DNA from: CBDAQA01 sp965247815
GTDB taxonomy: Bacteria > Planctomycetota > Phycisphaerae > Tepidisphaerales > Tepidisphaeraceae
DNA length: 64,000 nucleotides
Reading direction: 5' to 3'
NCBI GenBank assembly: GCA_965247815.1
Contig: CBDFHW010000016.1
Span: 18,679-82,678, forward strand
Position 1 is the first letter of the stretch; every line of letters starts with the position of its first letter. The translations under genes and the position numbers were made by a program. Shown here one piece after another: positions 8,301 through 15,286 of this stretch. The notes below the pieces were generated by a model. That model worked only from the letters and a program-made list of their open reading frames with translations, was not told the DNA's origin and ran no database searches.

Positions 8301-9692
8301 GGCATCGCCGGTTTCCACCGCGAGCACGCTCGCGGTTTGGTCCGTCGCGAGCCGACTGTACCGCGGGGTGTGAAAGCGGACAGCCGGGTTGGCCTTTTCC
8401 AGGAACAGGCACAGGTTTTCAGCCGCGGCTTTCGCCGCGGCATATTCGCCCATGTTCGGCGGGAGTTCCTCGATTGCCGACGAAGACGGGTACAAAACGC
8501 TGCGAAGGTCACCGCTTACAACATCAAAGACACGGAGAAACCCGTCAATGTAACAGGAACAAAACTCGGCAAATCGTGAGGCGGCAAATTGATTCGACGC
8601 CGCAGACGAGATTGCCGGTGTCGCGAAGTAGCAGAGCAGCGTCGGCTTCCAGCCTGCCAAAGCTTCCGCTAGGTCGACCGTCTGTTTGTAGACGTCGAAC
8701 GCGAACGTCGAGACGCGAGCGATCGCCGGCGGATCCATGTCCATCGACGCGGCATCGGCGATGACACGGTCGGCGTCGGCGGCACCTTTATAATACGTGA
8801 ACCGGACGTCCGCGCCGCCGGCGACGAGCAGCTTCACGGCGATTTCCCCGAGTCCTCGCGACCCGCCGATTATCAACGCGCGCTCGCCGGCAAATTCCCC
8901 GGCATTGATTCGTTTTTTCAATTCGGCGGCACTCGCCTGACGCGTCGGAGCGGGCCGGAAGGCCGTCGCAATGCGACCCTTAAAACCGGGGGACGTTACT
9001 GACAGATTCAGCACCATCGCGAATCGTTCGTCGTATTCGACTGCGGCATACGTCAACACCGGGTCGAGCTTTCGGTCCGATCCCGTTAGATCAAGCCCCG
9101 TGTAGAGCGAATGCAGCCCGGGCATTTCCATGCCAACAAGCCGTGTACTCGCCAGCAGCGACGCGAACTGCGAGCGGTCGAGCAGCCGGGTCACCGTCGG
9201 AAACATCGCGGACGCCGGGCCGAGGCTTAGATACAGAGGAAGAGTGCCGGCAGCCGACTTCACATCGCCGGGCAATGGCTCCCTGCACGGAAGGCGATCC
9301 GGGAGCGAATCCGGCATTGCGTCCGGGGGGATTTCTGCCTTGTCGGCCGCGATCGAGAGGTTGATCACTGCGGCGGTCGCCGTCCGACTGGAAATTTCGA
9401 TTGTGAAGGTGTCGAGCTCGGCTCGCACGATTTTCAGATCAATCGGTTCCCCGACCAGCATAGGAGAACGAAAGTCTACGGACAGAATTTCGAGCGTTAC
9501 CGGCGACCCCGACGCCGCGTAGTGCTCATCTAACAGAACGTCGATCGCCCAGAGCACGGCATGAATGCCGTGCACGACCGGCCGGCCGAAAAGCAATCGC
9601 CTGGCTGCCACCAGGTCGATGTGCATCGGGTTGTAGTCGCCTGAAAGCTCGGCAAACGCGACTTGATCAGCAAGGGTAAAGACTCTGGCCAT
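5349..9692 (-). CDS. MaoC-KR-FkbH-carrier protein-thioesterase multidomain enzyme
   Basis: A 1447-residue fusion. Domains in order: MaoC-like hot-dog hydratase (1-115; SGDYNPMHID with Asp19 and His24); a weaker hot-dog-like region (150-245); SDR/ketoreductase (265-450; GGSRGLG at 276-282, catalytic-type Tyr417 and Lys421 in EYAAAKAAAEN); FkbH module (505-1010), with an N-terminal part containing VEFAQYNQVFQALLDPAGL, a HAD core VIVLDCDNTLWSGV (Asp694, Asp696) and the family-typical TERTNQFNFST; peptidyl/acyl carrier (1100-1170; FAIGGTSLL, Ser1132 for the phosphopantetheine arm); type I thioesterase (1185-1440; GWSFGG with Ser1261, His near 1418). There is no ketosynthase, acyltransferase or adenylation domain. 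FkbH domains load a glyceryl group from 1,3-bisphosphoglycerate onto a carrier. It sits inside a glycan export cluster. The product is unknown. Confidence 0.9.
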   Translation of the reverse strand: MARVFTLADQVAFAELSGDYNPMHIDLVAARRLLFGRPVVHGIHAVLWAIDVLLDEHYAASGSPVTLEILSVDFRSPMLVGEPIDLKIVRAELDTFTIEISSRTATAAVINLSIAADKAEIPPDAMPDSLPDRLPCREPLPGDVKSAAGTLPLYLSLGPASAMFPTVTRLLDRSQFASLLASTRLVGMEMPGLHSLYTGLDLTGSDRKLDPVLTYAAVEYDERFAMVLNLSVTSPGFKGRIATAFRPAPTRQASAAELKKRINAGEFAGERALIIGGSRGLGEIAVKLLVAGGADVRFTYYKGAADADRVIADAASMDMDPPAIARVSTFAFDVYKQTVDLAEALAGWKPTLLCYFATPAISSAASNQFAASRFAEFCSCYIDGFLRVFDVVSGDLRSVLYPSSSAIEELPPNMGEYAAAKAAAENLCLFLEKANPAVRFHTPRYSRLATDQTASVLAVETGDANAVVLDSLRRIRAGAPAARHTTVAPSQSGPPIVVAATFTAEPIEPSLRFWMAELGSPGGVEFAQYNQVFQALLDPAGLVSRQNFSNAVLIRFEDWIEQEKTGLKPEDWHARIEPLVDELIQATRAVPRSAPTFFVVCPASEIVLATPGTDSVLRKLTDRLVSGLKSIAGVYAFGPTDVTTLYPVADYYDAGADAVGKIPYTAKFFAALGTFFARTSVAVRRTPFKVIVLDCDNTLWSGVCGEGGVAAVKIGPGFRAMQQFMVEQAARGKILCLCSKNVEADVWDVFANHPEMLLKREHVIAHRVNWSPKGENLRALAGELNVGLDSFIFLDDNPVECAEVRSSCPEVLTLQAPTRDVDWPGFLNHVWAFDQLTVTEQDRQRSASYLQNARREEVRKDSAGLGDFLSKLQLEVTIGTPTPAQMPRVAQLTERTNQFNFSTVRRSEAEIVALLGAGTHRCHVVEVKDRFGDYGLVGIVITRTQADAAVIDTMLLSCRVLGRGVEHRMLASVGAYAKSAGLGAVDIPFVQSKKNQPALDFLNAVAGDYRTETSDGFQYQIPAEIAATIEAKVATPPPPDEGVAAASASPRSESANTKAGIYQHIASALNNVDAILAAVEAQPLVENSNQTKTGFVAPRNDRERKLAAIWQSVLKLPQVGIHDDYFAIGGTSLLAVRLVLEIEKQFGRQIPIATLLKAPTVEKLAAVLTDPVDADDLAVVQLRVEGSGTPLLLLPGVGGHVLSYKRLAELLDTDRPVYGFEMRAETPGNRIPRTMEKIAEEFIERILRVQPQGPYLLAGWSFGGALAFEITQQLRKQGRTVGLVAMFDTWGRGFPGTVPLGKRIPKQVKRFFDRGTKANFNYVLVISRVQALLAWHRLLKVIGVRKTDYYNYESPLIEEMVAASNAALGAYQPRRLDGSLVLFKAAQRPDLIGIDYSEPNNGWTGLADRIEIRPVDTHHLGFFEEPAVHQTAALLGECVKEALAKLS

Positions 9693-9872
9693 ATTCGATC
9701 CGACCTTTAACAGGCTTCCTTCGCAGGCCGAAGGCGTCGCAAACTGGTCCCCGGGTCAAATTCAACTGAGAAAAGAATTCGGCATCATCAGGACGTACAC
9801 CTTAAAAGGTGCCTGTCAGGGCTCTGAGCCATGCGGCACATGCGGATTACATCAAGGCTGCGGTGGGGACCA

Positions 9873-10640
9873 CTAGGCCGGTCGTCGAAATTCATATAAT
9901 CCACACGCGTATTTGCTATTGGCAACCACACCGGGAGAGGTCCCCGGGATGAAGACGCCCGCGTCGTCGACGGCGCTGAATTCGATCAATTCCAGCTCTG
10001 GAAGCAGTTCGATCGGCCTCGCCGGTGGCCAGATACGCTGGGCGTTAAACTCGGTCTTTTTCTGCCCCACGGGCATGCTGAACAGCAACCGCCCGCCCGG
10101 CGCAAGGACCCGTCCCAATTCGTTAAGTGTCTTTTCAGTACCCAACGCATCTATCGGGTCACCATACCGACCCAGACCGACGTGCTCGGCGGTATGCAGG
10201 CACGAGAGTGACAGCAGCGATCGATCTGGCAACGGGAGGCTTAAGACAGATCCCTGCCGGAACTGAAATCTCGGAAGCGCGAACGCAGGCGGCCGGATGT
10301 CCCAGTACGTTACCGGGCAAATCGCCGTGACCTGGCCGACGAATCCGTCGAGACGCGATCCGACGTCGTGGTGTTCGACGGGAGGATTTTTTGCGAGTTT
10401 GCAGAGTGCCCAGATGTCCTGAAAAAAATAGTGGCCTCCGCCGCTTTGCGTCGACGGCTCACGGTCGTACAGCACCGGCGCAAGCTCACCGAAAGGCGCG
10501 TGCCCGCCCTGACTCCGATACTGGTTCCAATCACGAAGGAAGCGAACGTACTGCCGGGGAAGACTAAGCCGCCTAACGCCGTGCGTGTTACGCATCGGTT
10601 GAAATAGTCGCCACAGTCCTCGCATCGCGTCATTCGGCAT
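9873..10640 (-). CDS. DUF268-family protein (methyltransferase-like)
   Basis: A 255-residue protein with the DUF268 pattern: HYFFQDIWALCKLA, then VGSRLDGFVGQV, LHTAEHVGLGRYGDPIDALG, and RVLAPGGRLLFSMPVGQ followed by FNAQRI. The 'LHT.EH.GLGRYGD' and 'R.L.PGG.L..S.P.G' segments correspond to post-motif regions of class I SAM-dependent methyltransferases. DUF268 members commonly sit in polysaccharide clusters, but their reaction is not firmly known to me. ATG 10640 follows a purine-rich GGAGCC sequence. The gene is flanked by the glycosyltransferase (73 bases upstream) and the MaoC-FkbH enzyme (180 bases downstream). A role in modifying the exported glycan is inferred from context. Confidence 0.75.
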   Translation of the reverse strand: MPNDAMRGLWRLFQPMRNTHGVRRLSLPRQYVRFLRDWNQYRSQGGHAPFGELAPVLYDREPSTQSGGGHYFFQDIWALCKLAKNPPVEHHDVGSRLDGFVGQVTAICPVTYWDIRPPAFALPRFQFRQGSVLSLPLPDRSLLSLSCLHTAEHVGLGRYGDPIDALGTEKTLNELGRVLAPGGRLLFSMPVGQKKTEFNAQRIWPPARPIELLPELELIEFSAVDDAGVFIPGTSPGVVANSKYACGLYEFRRPA

Positions 10641-10713
10641 CAGGCTCCTCTAATATCTGGTTGCGGGCCGTGGGCTCTCGGAACGAAATCAACACCGCGT
10701 CTTTAAATATACT

Positions 10714-11970
10714 TCATTCCGTCGCGACGAGATGCCCTGCACCAGCAGGCCCGGCCGAACCCTGCAGCACGCTTCTGAATACACCCTGGTCGTTAACCTG
10801 TGAAAAGTATTTGGACCCTGCCCGGATTGCGCCGCGACCAAGTTCGAAGCGACGAGCGGGGTCGGCAATCAACGCCGAAACCGCGGCTGCAAGACTCGCG
10901 GACGTGGGCTCGATTGCGAGTTGCGCGCTTCCCGGATTCTGTTCTGCCCAGATGACCGCGGAACAATGCGGGGGGCCCCAGATTAAAAGTGGAAGTCCGG
11001 CCGCGGTGTAGTCGGTTAGTTTGCTGGGAAAACTGATTTTGACGTTCCAGTCATCAGCGGCATCGAAACTCATTGGCACGAACAGCACGTCCGCTTGAGC
11101 GCGAAGCGTGGAAATCAAGCTGCCCGCGGGGACGGAGGGGACGACTCTGACGTGCGGCCGGTCGAGCCGGTGTTGCCGAAGCCTCGCGGCATCCCAATCA
11201 GAAATATACAACAACTGGTGGCCGAGCCTCTCGAGTACGTCGGCGAGCTTTGTAATCGAATCGGCGTATGCGGCACTGGAAACCGAACCGGCGTACGCGA
11301 ACACGAGTGGCCGGTCTGTCTCGAGAAGTCGAACAGGGGGCTCGTTAAAAGTTTGGGTGTTTTTGTCTCGGACGGGGTAGAGAACGTCGCCGTCGACCCC
11401 ATATCTGTTTTTATAAAGCAAGGCCATTGCCGGCGACACGCAGAGCCGTGTTTCTGCTCCCCGGTAGACTCGGGCGAAAGCCGCTTCGGCGGCGTCTGCA
11501 GTTGTGGCTGCGAGTCCCATGCTGTGGACGGGGTCGTCGTGAACAATCAGATGAAGCGGAACCTTTAACTTCGTCGCAACCGCGGCGGCGGTCAGCCAGG
11601 AATAACCGTGGGCCACCGTCAGCACCGCTTGCGGGTTCCATCCGCGAAGCATTCTTGAAAGCCGCCCTGCCAGATACGGAGCAATTCGGAAAAGCGCGGC
11701 GGCGTAGGTCGAGCGAAATCGTGTGTGCTGCAGTCGATTCCATCCGGCGGAGAACCGGTCGTACCGAACACCGGCCAGCCGGGGGCCCAATCGCTCTCCC
11801 GCCACTGATGATTCAAGGACCCAAAGTCGGTCCGGTGGATGACCGCTCAGCAGACGATAGAGTTGCACCGCGCCCGCGCGCGTGTTTTCGACCGGCACAT
11901 CGCCGATGTATGCCAGCCGGCGAGGCCGCTTGGCCAACATTTGCGCAATTGCGACTGGATTAGTTTCCAT
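10714..11970 (-). CDS. GT-B glycosyltransferase (family 4-like)
   Basis: 418 residues with two Rossmann-like halves. The N-terminal part includes RRLAYIGDVPVENTRAGA and HLIVHDDPVHSMG; the C-terminal part has PLVFAYAGSVS and WNVKISFPSKLTDYTAAGLP, the region where GT4 enzymes carry their EX7E-like donor-binding segment. Here the pattern reads 'PSKLTDYTAAGLPLLIWGP', as in many sugar transferases of surface glycan loci. Donor and acceptor cannot be predicted. It is the only glycosyltransferase in this cluster, so other transferases must be encoded elsewhere or the cluster only finishes and exports a glycan. Confidence 0.8.
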   Translation of the reverse strand: METNPVAIAQMLAKRPRRLAYIGDVPVENTRAGAVQLYRLLSGHPPDRLWVLESSVAGERLGPRLAGVRYDRFSAGWNRLQHTRFRSTYAAALFRIAPYLAGRLSRMLRGWNPQAVLTVAHGYSWLTAAAVATKLKVPLHLIVHDDPVHSMGLAATTADAAEAAFARVYRGAETRLCVSPAMALLYKNRYGVDGDVLYPVRDKNTQTFNEPPVRLLETDRPLVFAYAGSVSSAAYADSITKLADVLERLGHQLLYISDWDAARLRQHRLDRPHVRVVPSVPAGSLISTLRAQADVLFVPMSFDAADDWNVKISFPSKLTDYTAAGLPLLIWGPPHCSAVIWAEQNPGSAQLAIEPTSASLAAAVSALIADPARRFELGRGAIRAGSKYFSQVNDQGVFRSVLQGSAGPAGAGHLVATE

Positions 11971-12020
11971 AAGTCCCGATCGTCGGTTGCATATTTATCG
12001 ATAAGTAACCGGTGCGGCAC

Positions 12021-12935
12021 CTAACTAATCTTGCGTTCAAAGACCGCCACAGCGTGATCTGCCGAGTAAGTTGTCAAAGGCGGTTGCGACCAATGACGTG
12101 CGCGATTGAAGATCGGCGTAACGGCAAGAAGCGACGCCCAACCTAGCGGCCTTCCAGTTTTGAACGTTTTGTACGCAAAACGTTTCAAGAACTGTTGAAC
12201 GCGATCCAACGCTGGCGTGTCATAGTGACTGGTCAATGAATAGCTTTTCAAAGGCGCGTCGAGCTTACAGCCTATGAAGTCGGCGTATTTCTTGCTGAAC
12301 AAGACTAGATGTTCAATCGTTCGCAAATACCAAAACTTTTCGATATCTTCTTTAAAGATGGAACAATCAGCAGTTCCTGTTGATATTATAAGGACGCCTC
12401 CTGGCCGAAGCAATTTCACAAGAGTCTTTAATATATCCGATGGTGTTCCAAGGTGTTCAAAAACGTCAACCAATACAACTGCATCAATAGTTCCAGAATC
12501 CACTTTTCTAAGGTCTTCGAGCATGCGAATGCCCTTTGTTCTGGCGACTGCTGCGGCTCCTTCGTTTATTTCAACGCCGAAACATTCGTAGCTTGGTACC
12601 AGCCGCTGTAGCAGTCGACCTGAGCTACAACCAAAGTCTAAGATCCGGCTTCCTATTGGCAGGCGACGAAGTATGTTTACTACGATCCGTTCTGGTGGAT
12701 ATAACTTTTCAATCTCCCATTTACGAAAGTCGGTCAATGCGTAGTAATTTTCTAGTGTCTCAGTAGTAGCTACATCAGACTTATAAAACAGCCCGCATCG
12801 ACGACAATGCAGAACGTAATACGGAGGCTGTAGAAACTTACGACCGGCTATGGCCGAATTACACTCCGTAGCTAACGATCCAAGTTTTTCGCTGTCTTCT
12901 TCGCTTCCGCATCCTGGACAGTTGCTGACCTTCAT
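12021..12935 (-). CDS. SAM-dependent methyltransferase with N-terminal zinc-ribbon
   Basis: 304 residues. Two CxxC pairs (Cys6/Cys9 in NCPGCG and Cys44/Cys47 in HCRRCG) form a probable zinc ribbon, as in Methyltransf_23 proteins of sugar-modifying loci. A class I methyltransferase core follows: SAM motif ILDFGCSSGRLL (98-109), acidic loop FGVEIN (119-124), VDVFEHLGTP (156-165) and LLRPGGVLIIST. The start codon overlaps the stop of the upstream ATPase gene in an ATGA arrangement, implying translational coupling to wzt. The base composition is visibly AT-richer than most of the window. A role as glycan methyltransferase, possibly a chain-terminating cap recognised by the Wzt tail, is inference. 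Confidence 0.85.
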   Translation of the reverse strand: MKVSNCPGCGSEEDSEKLGSLATECNSAIAGRKFLQPPYYVLHCRRCGLFYKSDVATTETLENYYALTDFRKWEIEKLYPPERIVVNILRRLPIGSRILDFGCSSGRLLQRLVPSYECFGVEINEGAAAVARTKGIRMLEDLRKVDSGTIDAVVLVDVFEHLGTPSDILKTLVKLLRPGGVLIISTGTADCSIFKEDIEKFWYLRTIEHLVLFSKKYADFIGCKLDAPLKSYSLTSHYDTPALDRVQQFLKRFAYKTFKTGRPLGWASLLAVTPIFNRARHWSQPPLTTYSADHAVAVFERKIS

Positions 12936-14173
12936 CTTACACCAACTTCAATCACTGGCTTCGCGTGAAGCCCAACTAAGCCGAACCACTGTTCAAGTTT
13001 ACGCCCACCGTAGACAGGCGTCTCCACAACGTCGAATGGGAATGTGCGTGGCAGAAAATCCACTTTACCTGTCGCGGAATCTTTCAGATGAAGTTCAATC
13101 TGATAACGCCCTGGAAGAAGCGGAAGATTGTCGATATTGAATCCGACTTTTACATTTTGTCCGGCGTAAACCTGCGGCGGTGTTGCGAAGTCCGCAAGGT
13201 CAAGCCCCGCAACTCTTTGATTGTCCATAGTCAGAAAACCGAAATAGACGTTCAATTCCTTGACGTTCACGCGTAGAGTAAGAGAGACGAGGACGTTAAA
13301 ATTTTCAAAGGTTTTCACCACGGAATGATTATCACCAAACGCTTGTACACCATTGACAACGAAGTTTTCCGTTTGCACAGTTTCATCGCCGGCCGCCGGT
13401 TGCAGTTCGCGCATCATATAACGGTCAACCACCCCGTTAACTTCACCGGAATCGACAACACGACCTTTTGAAAGAGCGATCGCAGCAGTACAAATCTGAC
13501 GTAATGCTGCTAGATTATGACTCACGAACAATATTGTCTTACCACCCTTAGAAACGTCTTGCATTTTTTCAAAGCACTTTTTCTGAAATTGGGCGTCGCC
13601 AACGGCAAGGACTTCGTCAACGACTAAAATTTCCGGCTCTAAGTTAACGGCAACGGCAAATGCAAGCCGCATGTACATTCCGCTAGAATAGTATTTAACG
13701 GGCGTATCTAAGAATTTTTCTGTTTCAGCGAACTCGACGATCTCGTCGAACTTTCGGCTGATCTCGCCTCGTTTCATGCCCAAGATGGCGCCGTTTAGGT
13801 AAATATTTTCTCGTCCAGTCAACTCTTGATGGAAACCAGTACCCACTTCAAGAAGACTGCCGACGCGACCTGTGATTTCGATCTCGCCCTCAGTCGGATC
13901 GGTGATGCGGGAAAGAATCTTCAGCAGTGTGCTTTTGCCCGCGCCGTTCCGACCGACAATGCCGACCACTTCCCCTTTTTTGACTTCAAAATTCACGTCC
14001 TTAAGCGCCCAGAACGTATTTGCCGCCGTGGCATCTTTCGATTTCGTCGACCGCCCGAACGGCGACCGCACCGCGGTCATGATCGACTCGCGCATGGTTT
14101 TGTAGGGCTGGCGGGCGGATGCCAGCTTGTATCGCTTGGAAAGACCTTTTACGTGGACGGCATTTTCAGTCAT
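12932..14173 (-). CDS. wzt: Polysaccharide ABC exporter ATPase with Wzt C-terminal carbohydrate-binding domain
   Basis: A 413-residue ATP-binding subunit of an ABC-2 type O-antigen/teichoic-acid exporter. Walker A GRNGAGKST (74-82), signature YSSGMYMRLAFA (162-173) and Walker B ILVVDEVLAVGD (182-193) are all intact, followed by the switch His in FVSHN. Residues ~270-413 form a beta-rich tail of the Wzt_C type (for example LTLRVNVKELNVYFGFLT and LLPGRYQIELHL), which in known exporters binds the modified non-reducing end of the glycan. The permease is encoded just upstream and the coupled methyltransferase just downstream. AT-richer composition suggests that this part of the cluster may have been acquired. 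Confidence 0.93.
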   Translation of the reverse strand: MTENAVHVKGLSKRYKLASARQPYKTMRESIMTAVRSPFGRSTKSKDATAANTFWALKDVNFEVKKGEVVGIVGRNGAGKSTLLKILSRITDPTEGEIEITGRVGSLLEVGTGFHQELTGRENIYLNGAILGMKRGEISRKFDEIVEFAETEKFLDTPVKYYSSGMYMRLAFAVAVNLEPEILVVDEVLAVGDAQFQKKCFEKMQDVSKGGKTILFVSHNLAALRQICTAAIALSKGRVVDSGEVNGVVDRYMMRELQPAAGDETVQTENFVVNGVQAFGDNHSVVKTFENFNVLVSLTLRVNVKELNVYFGFLTMDNQRVAGLDLADFATPPQVYAGQNVKVGFNIDNLPLLPGRYQIELHLKDSATGKVDFLPRTFPFDVVETPVYGGRKLEQWFGLVGLHAKPVIEVGVR

Positions 14174-14233
14174 CGGTCAACTTCCGAATCAAGGCACCAC
14201 CGCGGGCGACCGCGGGTACCCAAAATCTGCCGC

Positions 14234-15100
14234 TTAAACTAGATCGGCAAATGTTTTTTCCATCCGACGAAAATAAAACAATCCGCCGACGAGCAGCACA
14301 ACAATGCTCACTAATGAGACCAAAAGCATCCCGCCGGGAGCCGGTCGGCCGTACACACACCAGCGGAAGCCTTCGACGACACCGCTCATCGGATTTAATC
14401 CGAACAGCAGTCGCATCCAGGGTTTGCGAATTTCGTCGGTTGCCACATATAGCGGAGTGACGAACAGACCGAACTGCACGATGAACGGGATAACATAGCG
14501 TACATCCCGGTATTCGACGTTCAGGGCACTGAGCCAGAGTCCGACCGCGAGCGCGGCGAAAAACGCCATCGCGACGAACACCGGGGCCAGAATCAACTGC
14601 GGAACCAGCGGTACGTGGTAGATCAGCAGCATGACACCCAGCAACGCGGCCGCAACCAGAAAATCGACAAGCCCGGTGACGACGGCAGCGATCGGCATCA
14701 CGAGCCGCGGAAAATAGATTTTCGTCAGCAGGTTCTGATTTCCGACCAGGCTGTTGCCCGCGGATGCCATTGAATTTGAAAACAACTGCCAGATGACCAG
14801 ACCGGTAAAGAAGAAAATCGGCTGAGGTACACCCTGGATGGTCGCGACGTCCCGGTTGGTCAGATTCGAAAGGAGCGTGAACCCGATCATCAGCATGAAC
14901 GGCTGAATGACGGCCCACGCGACACCCAGCGCGGTCTGCTTATACCGGACCTTGATGTCGCGAAGGGCCAGAATCCATAAAAGCTCGCGGTAATGCCAGA
15001 GCTCTGCCACATCAATCGGCTGCCAGCCTATCTTTGGACGTAATCGCAGCTTTTGCGTCGGGGCTAACGTGGGGAGGGACTCTGCGGACAAAACGCTCAA
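14234..15100 (-). CDS. wzm: Polysaccharide ABC exporter permease (ABC-2 type)
   Basis: A 288-residue inner-membrane subunit with about six transmembrane segments. ELWHYRELLWILALRDIKVRYKQ (in parts) and QTALGVAWAVIQPFMLMIGF are the conserved N-terminal amphipathic 'R-D-I-K-V-R-Y-K-Q-T' region of Wzm/TagG/KpsM exporters. The C-terminal MRLLFGLNPMSGVVEGFRW is also characteristic. The start is TTG 15100, preceded at a suitable distance by AGGA; no in-frame ATG lies near. It begins the glycan cluster. The region 15101-15286 separates it from the divergent helicase gene and should hold the promoters of both. Confidence 0.92.
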   Translation of the reverse strand: MSVLSAESLPTLAPTQKLRLRPKIGWQPIDVAELWHYRELLWILALRDIKVRYKQTALGVAWAVIQPFMLMIGFTLLSNLTNRDVATIQGVPQPIFFFTGLVIWQLFSNSMASAGNSLVGNQNLLTKIYFPRLVMPIAAVVTGLVDFLVAAALLGVMLLIYHVPLVPQLILAPVFVAMAFFAALAVGLWLSALNVEYRDVRYVIPFIVQFGLFVTPLYVATDEIRKPWMRLLFGLNPMSGVVEGFRWCVYGRPAPGGMLLVSLVSIVVLLVGGLFYFRRMEKTFADLV

Positions 15101-15286
15101 AATTAGATCCTAAAGGGTCGTCACTGGGCATCTTATCGGAACCGTCGCGGCCGATCAAACGGAGGATTATCCGTTGTTGGTCCGTACGATCAATATCGTT
15201 GCTGCGTCGGCTCTTCTTGAGCGATTCCGGTTAGCTCGTTACTATGCCACACCGCAAGACGCCTCTACTTCTCCACAAGGACCCGA

